Shown: one piece after another, positions 22,150 through 27,807 of the stretch
How positions within the stretch are numbered: the stretch's first letter is position 1
How the letters are laid out: the number at the start of each line of letters is the position of its first letter
Source: an uncultured Actinomycetes bacterium
Lineage (GTDB): Bacteria; Actinomycetota; Actinomycetes; S36-B12
Direction: 5' to 3'
Assembly: GCA_903918595.1 (NCBI GenBank)
Contig: CAIXFB010000025.1
Coordinates: 1-27,807, forward strand
Length of the DNA: 27,807 bases
Notes under the pieces: generated by a model
What the model was told of the DNA's origin: nothing
The model's input: the letters and a program-made list of their open reading frames with translations, nothing else
Databases searched by the model: none
Translations under genes and position numbers: made by a program

Positions 22150-23031
22150 CTAGTCTCGAAGCCCGGCAAACAGATCGTCTTCGGGGGTGCTGCTCTTCAC
22201 GGTAGTGAAGGCCAATTCAAAATCCTCGGTGGGCCATGTGGTCTTCTGCATTTCCAGCGGCATCGCGAACCACAAACCATCGGGATCCACCTGGGTTGTA
22301 TGCGCGGTCAAGGCCGCCTCCCTGACTTCAAAGTAGTCAGCACACGGCACGCGCGTGGTAATTCGTGACTCGTTGTCGGCCCGGTCATCCCACCTCGTCA
22401 ACCAGTCGCCGTAAGGAGATTCCAAGCCCGCATCGATGAGCGCGTTGTGCATCACTTCGATTCTGCGCTTAGAAAATTGGTGGTTGTAATACACCTTCGC
22501 TACCTGGAAAACGGGAAGTTCATCAACTTCCAGATTCCCAGAGAAGTATTCGGGATCAGCGGCAGCACTGACCGCGGCCATCGTGATTTCGTGGGTGCGA
22601 ATGTGATCAGGGTGCGGGTAGCCACCGTTCTCGTCATATGTCGTGACCACCTGAGGACGAAATTCTCTGATGACCCGCACGAGGGCCGGAGTGACTTCCG
22701 TCAGTGGAAGGTCGGCAAAGCAGCCGGCAGGAAGAGGCGGTTTGGGGTCACCTTCCGGGTAGCCCGAATCCTCAAACCCAAGCCACACATGTTGCACGCC
22801 CAAAATCTCGGCGGCGGTCGCCATTTCGCGTCGACGCACCTCGGCCAAACCGTGATCGTCCACCGCCGCCTGAGCAGCAGGGTTCAACACATCGCCGCGC
22901 TCCCCACCCGTGCAACTCACAACCATGACCTCAACGCCCTCGGCCACATACTTGGCCGTGGCCGCCGCGCCCTTACTCGATTCATCGTCAGGATGGGCGT
23001 GGACCGCTAGCAATCGCAGAGTCTTCGTCAC
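22150..23031 (-). CDS. mca: Mycothiol S-conjugate amidase
   Basis: Mca cleaves mycothiol conjugates of electrophiles and drugs to a mercapturic acid and glucosaminyl-inositol, a detoxification step. The 293-residue protein is a zinc metalloenzyme of the LmbE/PIG-L family: zinc motif HAHPDDES near the N-terminus, CTGGERGDVLNP, and YDENGGYPHPDHIRTH holding the second histidine ligands. That stretch and the length favour Mca over MshB. The GTG start is 19 nt from the divergent DUF4307 start. It heads the five-gene run mca, small membrane protein, SURF1, PfkB, DUF3817. Confidence 0.94.
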   Translation of the reverse strand: MTKTLRLLAVHAHPDDESSKGAAATAKYVAEGVEVMVVSCTGGERGDVLNPAAQAAVDDHGLAEVRRREMATAAEILGVQHVWLGFEDSGYPEGDPKPPLPAGCFADLPLTEVTPALVRVIREFRPQVVTTYDENGGYPHPDHIRTHEITMAAVSAAADPEYFSGNLEVDELPVFQVAKVYYNHQFSKRRIEVMHNALIDAGLESPYGDWLTRWDDRADNESRITTRVPCADYFEVREAALTAHTTQVDPDGLWFAMPLEMQKTTWPTEDFELAFTTVKSSTPEDDLFAGLRD

Positions 23032-23037
23032 GCCAGC

Positions 23038-23043
23038 TAGTCT
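23038..23043 (+). promoter_or_regulatory. -10 box (TAGTCT) of leaderless DUF4307 gene
   Basis: TAGTCT ends 7 nt before ATG 23051. The whole mca-DUF4307 divergent gap is 19 bp, so the promoter's upstream half lies inside the mca coding sequence. Confidence 0.5.
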
Positions 23044-23050
23044 CCCATCT

Positions 23051-23530
23051 ATGCCCAGTCCGTACCGCAGGGACCAACTCAGCCCAGAGATGCAGGCTCG
23101 CTACGGCATGGATCGAAAGCCCAAAGCTGCACTTTTTTTCGGGGCACTCGTTGTGGTGGGATTCGTCATTGTTCTGGTCTGGATCACTGTCGGTATGGGA
23201 AGCCAAGGGGTCCAATACCGGCTCCTCGCATGGGAAACAAAGGCTCCAGACCGGGTCGACGTGATCTTCGAGGTTCGGAATGAGACCGATGCCGATGTCC
23301 TGTGCATCATTCGCGCACAGGATGAACGCCGAGTTGACTTGGGTTATGCGGAGGTCATAATTCCCGGCGGCCAAGAGTACGTCTCCATGACGTACCGACT
23401 GCGGACCCTTGCACCAGCGTTCACTGCCGAATTGTTGGGTTGCTCTGCCGGGGAACGACCACGGGTGCCCGGACCGCAGTTCCCGCCTGGGGTGGCACCC
23501 CCACTTCAGCCCCACTCGCCGTCCGGGTAA
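23051..23530 (+). CDS. DUF4307 family membrane protein
   Basis: This 159-residue protein starts RDQLSPEMQARYGMDRKPKA, has one transmembrane helix (about 26-48) and an extracytoplasmic domain in which VIFEVRNETDADVLCIIRAQD is the family signature. Two Cys residues could pair. A Pro-rich tail ends the protein. Function is unknown. It is next to mca and greA, the actinobacterial arrangement seen for Rv1081c as I recall. The frame is open upstream to 22910, but that part is inside mca and is not conserved. Confidence 0.88.
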   Translation: MPSPYRRDQLSPEMQARYGMDRKPKAALFFGALVVVGFVIVLVWITVGMGSQGVQYRLLAWETKAPDRVDVIFEVRNETDADVLCIIRAQDERRVDLGYAEVIIPGGQEYVSMTYRLRTLAPAFTAELLGCSAGERPRVPGPQFPPGVAPPLQPHSPSG

Positions 23531-23552
23531 CACGCACTTTGTAGGAAGGGCT

Positions 23553-23558
23553 TACCCT
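23553..23558 (+). promoter_or_regulatory. -10 box (TACCCT) of leaderless greA
   Basis: TACCCT ends 8 nt before ATG 23567. The flanking GAAGGGCTTACCCTTC has complementary ends (AAGGG/CCCTT) around the box, so an RNA-level or operator role is possible. Confidence 0.5.
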
Positions 23559-23566
23559 TCATTGTT

Positions 23567-24052
23567 ATGACCGAAGTGACGTGGCTCACGCAAGAAGCGT
23601 TTGATCGACTCCAAGCGGAGCAGACTGATCGCGAGGGTCCGCGGCGCCATGAGATCACCAAGCGCATTGAGTCCGCGCGCGAAGAGGGAGACCTCAAGGA
23701 AAACGGCGGGTACCACGCCGCGAAAGAGGAGCAGGGCAAAAACGAGGCCCGCATTCGCCAACTTCGTCAAATCTTGGAGTCAGCGCAGATCGGGGCCCCC
23801 GACGCAGCGACGGATGAGGTGTCACACGGCAAAGTGGTGACCGTGCGCTTCCCGTCATTTGATGAAGAGGAGCGTTTCCTGCTCGGCTCCCGCGAAGAAG
23901 CAGCCCATGCATCCGTTGAGGTCTACTCCCCAACGTCGCCGCTCGGTGCCGCAGTGCTCGGAAAGAAAGTCGGTGACGAGGCAACCTACAAGTTGGTCAA
24001 CGGCACTGACATGACTGTGCAGATTCTTAAAGTCGAGAAATACGGCGCCTGA
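23567..24052 (+). CDS. greA: Transcription elongation factor GreA
   Basis: GreA enters the secondary channel of RNA polymerase and stimulates cleavage of backtracked RNA. The 161-residue protein has an N-terminal coiled coil (about 10-75, with the acidic tip in AREEGDLKENGGYHAAKEEQ) and a C-terminal FKBP-like domain (TVRFPSFDEEERFLLG, SPTSPLGAAVLGKKVGDEA). Length is normal. Three bases separate its stop from the stop of the convergent drrB-like gene; no terminator is visible. Confidence 0.96.
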   Translation: MTEVTWLTQEAFDRLQAEQTDREGPRRHEITKRIESAREEGDLKENGGYHAAKEEQGKNEARIRQLRQILESAQIGAPDAATDEVSHGKVVTVRFPSFDEEERFLLGSREEAAHASVEVYSPTSPLGAAVLGKKVGDEATYKLVNGTDMTVQILKVEKYGA

Positions 24053-24055
24053 TCC

Positions 24056-24904
24056 TCACTTGCCAGCAGAGCTGCGGTACTTGCGCACCGCGAGCGGCGC
24101 AAAGATAGCGATCAGCACCATGCACGAAAGAATCGTGTAGAGAATCGGGTTTTGCAGCGGCCAATAGTCCGGCTGGATGCCCGTCGGGTTACCGAACAAC
24201 TCGCGGGTGGCGAGCACCAAACTCGAAATCGGGTTGAACGCGGCAAAGGCCTGCAGCCACGACGGCAATGCAGTAATCGGCACAAAAGCGTTTGATAGGA
24301 ACGTCAATGGGAACAACCAAATAAGGCCGGCAGTATTTGCCGTTTCCGTGTTGGGAACCGATAGACCGATCCAGGCGCCAATCCAAGCAACCGTGTAGGC
24401 AAAAAGTAGGAGCAGTAAGTACGCGAGAATTGCATTCGGGATGCCATCGCTGATGCGCCAGCCCACGATGTATCCGGTGATGCTCAACACCGTGAGGACA
24501 AGGATCTGACGGAGTGCATCAGCCAAAGTGCGGCCCAAGAGCACTGCAGGTGGCGACATTGGCAGTGCCCGGAAGCGATCGATAAGACCCTTTTGCATAT
24601 CTTCTGCAAGTCCAACGGTGCTCGCAGCTGCAGCGAAGGCCACCGTCTGACCAAAGATGCCCGGCATCAAATAGTTGCGATATGCATTGGCGTCAGGTGC
24701 CGCTCCGCCTTCTGCACCAGGGATCGGGATTGCGCCGCCGAACACATAGGCGAACAGCAACACAAATATGACCGGCTGCACGAGTGAGAAGAAGAGCGCT
24801 TCAGGAATCCGGAACGATTGAATGATGTTGCGTCGGGCAACGACCAAACCGTCGTGAACCGTCCAACCCCAGATCGGCCTGGACATTTGCACGGGTGCAC
24901 TCAT
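24056..24904 (-). CDS. ABC-2 type permease (DrrB-like)
   Basis: The 282-residue membrane protein has six hydrophobic segments and a cytoplasmic N-terminus (VHDGLVVARRNIIQSFRIPEAL). FSLVQPVIFVLLFAYVFGGA and LMPGIFGQTVAF, followed by QKGLIDRFRALPMS, are the DrrB/ABC-2 pattern. It should export drugs or lipids with the adjacent ATPase; the substrate is not readable. The ATG overlaps the ATPase stop as ATGA. Confidence 0.92.
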   Translation of the reverse strand: MSAPVQMSRPIWGWTVHDGLVVARRNIIQSFRIPEALFFSLVQPVIFVLLFAYVFGGAIPIPGAEGGAAPDANAYRNYLMPGIFGQTVAFAAAASTVGLAEDMQKGLIDRFRALPMSPPAVLLGRTLADALRQILVLTVLSITGYIVGWRISDGIPNAILAYLLLLLFAYTVAWIGAWIGLSVPNTETANTAGLIWLFPLTFLSNAFVPITALPSWLQAFAAFNPISSLVLATRELFGNPTGIQPDYWPLQNPILYTILSCMVLIAIFAPLAVRKYRSSAGK

Positions 24905-25899
24905 CGCCGGCCTCCTCGTCGTCGACCGGACACGGGCGCGTTGGGATCTGCCTTCTCTTCTTCAGCCGCATGGCCGGTGAGGCTCAAAAACACATCATCA
25001 AGAGTGGGACGGCGCAACGCAATATCGGCGACCGGGATTCCGTGGGCATCGAGTGCTCGCACCGCATCGACCAGCACAGTGGACCCACCGGTGACAGGTG
25101 CTGAAATCTTGTTGTCTTCGACGAGCGCATCACCAGAAAAGACAGTGGAGAGGGCCTTCTTTGCCTCATCGATCTGCGCTGGATCGGCCACCACGATCTC
25201 TAGACGGTCTCCGCCGATCTGGTCTTTGAGCTGCTCAGAGGTGCCATGAGCGATAACTCGACCGTGATCGATGACCACCACGTCATTGGCGAGTTGGTCA
25301 GCCTCTTCGAGGTACTGGGTGGTGAGCAGCACCGTTGTCCCCTCGCGTACGAGTTCCTTCATCACTTCCCACAGTCCGAGTCTCGAACGCGGGTCAAGGC
25401 CCGTGGTTGGTTCATCAAGGAAAAGTATCGATGGCTTTGCGATCAAACTTGAAGCAAGATCTAATCGACGGCGCATGCCACCTGAATAGGTGCGAACCGG
25501 TCGATCTGCGGCATGGGTCAATTCAAATCCTTCGAGCAACTCCGCTGAGCGCTCCTTCACATACGCCGGTGTGAGGTGGTAGAGATCTCCGAACATCCGC
25601 AGGTTCTCGCGGCCCGTCAAGTATTCGTCGACCGCCGCGTATTGGCCCGTGAGGCCAATCGATCTACGCACCGAATTGGCCTGGGTGCGGACATCAAATC
25701 CAGCCACCGTTGCCGTGCCCTCGGTTGCTTTGAGAAGTGTGGCCAAAATGCGCACGATGGTGGTTTTTCCAGCACCGTTAGGGCCCAATAAGGCGACGAC
25801 TTGACCTACTTCAACGGTGAGATCCACCCCGTCAAGGGCGCGAACATCACCAAAGGTCTTGACTAGCCCTTCGGCGCGAACTGCAGGTTCAGAGGACAC
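24901..25899 (-). CDS. ABC transporter ATP-binding protein (DrrA-like)
   Basis: The 332-residue ATPase has Walker A GPNGAGKTT, signature YSGGMRRRLDLASSL, Walker B ILFLDEPTTGLD and a C-terminal region of about 100 residues (DRLEIVVADPAQ, ALDAHGIPVADIALRRPTLDDVFLSLTGH) that is typical of DrrA. The basic tail SGRRRGGRR is short. A TAACAT box 8 nt before the GTG suggests its own leaderless promoter, so it can be transcribed separately from the DUF2786 gene 23 nt upstream. Confidence 0.94.
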   Translation of the reverse strand: MSSEPAVRAEGLVKTFGDVRALDGVDLTVEVGQVVALLGPNGAGKTTIVRILATLLKATEGTATVAGFDVRTQANSVRRSIGLTGQYAAVDEYLTGRENLRMFGDLYHLTPAYVKERSAELLEGFELTHAADRPVRTYSGGMRRRLDLASSLIAKPSILFLDEPTTGLDPRSRLGLWEVMKELVREGTTVLLTTQYLEEADQLANDVVVIDHGRVIAHGTSEQLKDQIGGDRLEIVVADPAQIDEAKKALSTVFSGDALVEDNKISAPVTGGSTVLVDAVRALDAHGIPVADIALRRPTLDDVFLSLTGHAAEEEKADPNAPVSGRRRGGRR

Positions 25900-25907
25900 G
25901 TTGCCAG

Positions 25908-25913
25908 ATGTTA
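25908..25913 (-). promoter_or_regulatory. -10 box (TAACAT) for drrA-like gene
   Basis: On the minus strand TAACAT ends 8 nt before the GTG at 25899. It lies in the 23-nt gap after DUF2786, so drrAB can have its own leaderless transcript. Confidence 0.4.
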
Positions 25914-25922
25914 CTCGCGAAC

Positions 25923-26741
25923 CTATTTCGGTGACGAGCCCACCTGACGAGGCGATCCAGGCAGAGCAGGTGACTCACCGAATCGTGCAGATGAGGCAGC
26001 ACGCCTTCCTTCAGTTGCCGCCGTGCCGGCTGCACGCGAAGCAGCTCCGCTGTAGCCACCCCAACTCCCCCTCGCTTGGGAAGCCTGCCGGTGAAAAACT
26101 TTCACAGCATCTTCCTTGCGGGCGAGGACGAGCGCACCCGCTTTTTCACCGATACCAGAGTCACGCGAATCCGATTCCTTGATGCCCGCTACCCGAGCTT
26201 CAGTGAGGCGTTCCTCAATCCTCGTGATGTATGCCCGGTAGAAGGAAGCACGGGCTGTTTGGGCAGTAAATTCCTTTTTGGCCCGACCAAATCCTCGAGT
26301 GGTTCGCACTCTTGCGGTGTAAGTCTCTCCACGCCAGATTCCAGAATTCACATAGCGCTGACTCGAAGCTGTCATCTGCACTGCGAGCGATGCATACATC
26401 GTCTCCACCACGTCAAGATCACTAGGAACGCCGTAGCTAATGACAAACGTGGAGTTGCTGGCAACATCTACGTGAGCGGAATTCGCGTGCGCAACCACCA
26501 CAAAGAGTGAAATCAAGTGCGTATTAGCGCGCTTTCCTTTTTCACCGATCGTGACGGTGCGAGATTCAGGGGATTGCACCCGCTCACGCTTTTCGCGAAC
26601 GCCACGAGCAGTAGCCAAGTCAATGCTTGCAAGCGTTGCAAGAGATTGCGCTTTCATCAAGTAAGCATCGGCCTCTTCTGGATGCTCGGTGCTTTCCGCT
26701 TTAGCAAGAAGCGCAGCGATTCGCTCGAGACTCGAGCTCAT
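25923..26741 (-). CDS. DUF2786 domain protein
   Basis: The 272-residue protein starts with a DUF2786 domain (about 3-45: ERIAALLAKAESTEHPEEADAYLMKAQSLA in parts). A longer conserved domain follows (about 75-225, including RYVNSGIW and RASFYRAYITRIEERL), then a basic Ser/Gly/Ala-rich tail of about 50 residues (GSWGGYSGAASRAAG) that is likely disordered. The function of the family is unknown. The ATG overlaps the TIGR04338 gene's stop as ATGA, so it is strongly coupled to that metallohydrolase. Confidence 0.85.
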   Translation of the reverse strand: MSSSLERIAALLAKAESTEHPEEADAYLMKAQSLATLASIDLATARGVREKRERVQSPESRTVTIGEKGKRANTHLISLFVVVAHANSAHVDVASNSTFVISYGVPSDLDVVETMYASLAVQMTASSQRYVNSGIWRGETYTARVRTTRGFGRAKKEFTAQTARASFYRAYITRIEERLTEARVAGIKESDSRDSGIGEKAGALVLARKEDAVKVFHRQASQARGSWGGYSGAASRAAGTAATEGRRAASSARFGESPALPGSPRQVGSSPK

Positions 26742-27193
26742 GAGACTGGAACCAATGCACCCGATTCGTGGTAGCCAGCTCGAAGCACTAGCGCAGCCGG
26801 CTCACCCAGCTGAGCTTCGACGAGTTGGAGCATGTGACCGGTAAATGGCGCACCGTGCTGCATATGGTTGTTGTGAATATGGGCTAAGTGATGTGCCGCT
26901 TCGTGAAGAAGCACCGACTCACGAGCAGCCCAGGTCGACTCCATCGGAATCGCAATCACGCATTCCTCTGGCTCGTAGTGCGCCCGGGTTTGACCCCTCC
27001 GAACTCGCACACGTGGCGGATCGGGTACTAGTGCATCGACGTACGTCTGCATCGCAGCGAGATCTCCAAATCGCAACTGCATCGGTATGTCGAGGACCGT
27101 GCCGAAAAAATCAAGTCGACCGCCGCGATCAAGCAGGGTCGACCATTGATCCTCCGCGCGATACACCGCGGATCGGTGTACATCGATACTCAT
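26738..27193 (-). CDS. TIGR04338-type zinc metallohydrolase
   Basis: This 151-residue protein starts RSAVYRAEDQW and contains a zincin motif HEAAHHLAHIH (HExxH plus a nearby His), so it should bind zinc and act as a peptidase or hydrolase. No signal peptide is seen, so it is cytoplasmic. I chose ATG 27193 because it overlaps the FGGY kinase stop as ATGA; a start at 27205 would overlap more. Pairing with DUF2786 is typical in actinobacteria as I recall, without a known substrate. Confidence 0.87.
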   Translation of the reverse strand: MSIDVHRSAVYRAEDQWSTLLDRGGRLDFFGTVLDIPMQLRFGDLAAMQTYVDALVPDPPRVRVRRGQTRAHYEPEECVIAIPMESTWAARESVLLHEAAHHLAHIHNNHMQHGAPFTGHMLQLVEAQLGEPAALVLRAGYHESGALVPVS

Positions 27194-27807
27194 GCGCCGG
27201 GCCACTGCGGTGCAACATCAACTCCTGGGCGTTCGACTAACCCAGCGGCGATGGCACCCAAGTAAGCCGCACCCATCGCACCTGCTTCAGCGACTTCACT
27301 GACTTTGAAATCTCCAAGTTGGCGAATCCGCGCATCGCGAATCATCGCATCATGAATCCAGCCCCCTGCAATCACCGTGCCGGTTCGTGGTCCAACCAAA
27401 CTCTCAACAAAAGCGATCGCACGAGCGCTGATATCGGTGAGGTCTTCAACAGCCGCCCGCCAGATGGCACCAGGTGTTGCTTCATCGTCGATCCCGCTAA
27501 TACTCAAACCGGTGAGTGCAATCGCGTTGATCGAAATCGCACCTCGAGGAACTGAAAGCGCCTGAGCAGCTAACTCCTTACGAGAGGGCAAATCGGTGCG
27601 GCCCAATGCGCCGAGCAGACGCTGTAACGAGAGCCCGGTGAGAAAACCATCCAGAACACAGACCAGTCCGGGAACCACACTCCACATCACCGCTACGTCT
27701 TGGTCAACCAGTTTCTCGATGTCATCTGGATCCATCGGTCCAGGCACAAACCGCAACAGTGCTTCCGCTGTTCCCATCGAATCAAAGAGCACCCCAGCGC
27801 GAGCAGC
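27190..27807 (-). CDS. FGGY-family carbohydrate kinase, C-terminal part (gene runs off window)
   Basis: Only the C-terminal 205 codons are inside the window; the frame is open through the last base, and AARAGVLFDSMGTAEAL continues the family sequence, so the GTG at 27792 is not the start. The FGGY C-terminal features are DSMGTAEA and the AGGWIHD segment with later EAGAMGAAYLGAIAAG, the second half of the actin-like fold that binds ATP. The sugar is unknown. The stop overlaps the TIGR04338 ATG. Confidence 0.85.
   Translation of the reverse strand, partial: AARAGVLFDSMGTAEALLRFVPGPMDPDDIEKLVDQDVAVMWSVVPGLVCVLDGFLTGLSLQRLLGALGRTDLPSRKELAAQALSVPRGAISINAIALTGLSISGIDDEATPGAIWRAAVEDLTDISARAIAFVESLVGPRTGTVIAGGWIHDAMIRDARIRQLGDFKVSEVAEAGAMGAAYLGAIAAGLVERPGVDVAPQWPGA

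Noticed and set aside
22910..23050. N-terminal extension of the DUF4307 protein
   Set aside because: The extension lies inside mca on the other strand; the -10 box and conserved residues support the start at 23051.

Overview
The window comes from an actinobacterium of moderate-to-high GC, probably a mycothiol-producing Actinomycetia member. The evidence is mycothiol S-conjugate amidase (mca), an Rpf-like muralytic protein, DUF4245, DUF4307, DUF3817, a TIGR04338/DUF2786 pair, and many apparently leaderless genes. As I remember the Mycobacterium tuberculosis map, much of the gene content matches the Rv1069c-Rv1108c neighbourhood (Abhydrolase_9, greA, DUF4307, mca, yyaL, short-chain uppS, phoH2, fumarase, glpX, DUF4245, xseB, xseA). 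I cannot name the species. There are no rRNA or tRNA genes, CRISPR arrays, insertion sequences or prophage genes that I can see. No stretch longer than about 230 bases lacks a gene.

Layout. (1) 1-4667: the 3' part of xseA with xseB (+), convergent DUF4245 (-), then glpX and a class I Fe-S fumarase (+). (2) 4664-7656: a secreted Rpf-like muralytic protein, a PIN-PhoH ATPase and a cis-prenyltransferase, all on the minus strand. The rpf-phoH gap carries GTCAC repeats and a DnaA box. (3) 7666-10452: paiB-like and yyaL (-), with a hairpin and an apparent yyaL 5'-end relic upstream of paiB. (4) 10465-10926: a YqhA-type membrane protein (+). (5) 10929-14125: a minus-strand run of Abhydrolase_9, HAD dehalogenase and glutathione peroxidase. 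(6) 14218-16169: a small membrane protein (+), NfeD plus an SPFH protein (-), and a VOC protein (+). (7) 16220-19198: a GC-rich molybdate cassette, HTH-TOBE regulator-modA-modB-modC (+), followed by ung (+). (8) 19889-23031: a minus-strand operon mca, small membrane protein, SURF1, PfkB kinase, DUF3817. (9) 23051-24052: DUF4307 and greA (+). (10) 24056-27807: a minus-strand run of FGGY kinase (cut by the window end), TIGR04338 metallohydrolase, DUF2786, drrA-like ATPase, drrB-like permease.

How the genes work together. The set is mostly conserved housekeeping: DNA repair (xseAB, ung), central carbon (glpX, fumarase), cell envelope (uppS, Rpf-like), thiol and redox metabolism (mca, glutathione peroxidase, yyaL), respiration assembly (SURF1), transcription (greA) and transport (mod, drr). 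I did not find a clearly new multi-gene system. The signals most worth following are: the yyaL relic and hairpin before paiB; a near-identical leaderless start module shared by glpX and the YqhA gene; ten genes with a TANNNT box 6-8 nt before the start codon; MtrA-like direct repeats with a DnaA box at the rpf-like gene; and the ATGA-coupled FGGY/TIGR04338/DUF2786 set, whose function is unknown.
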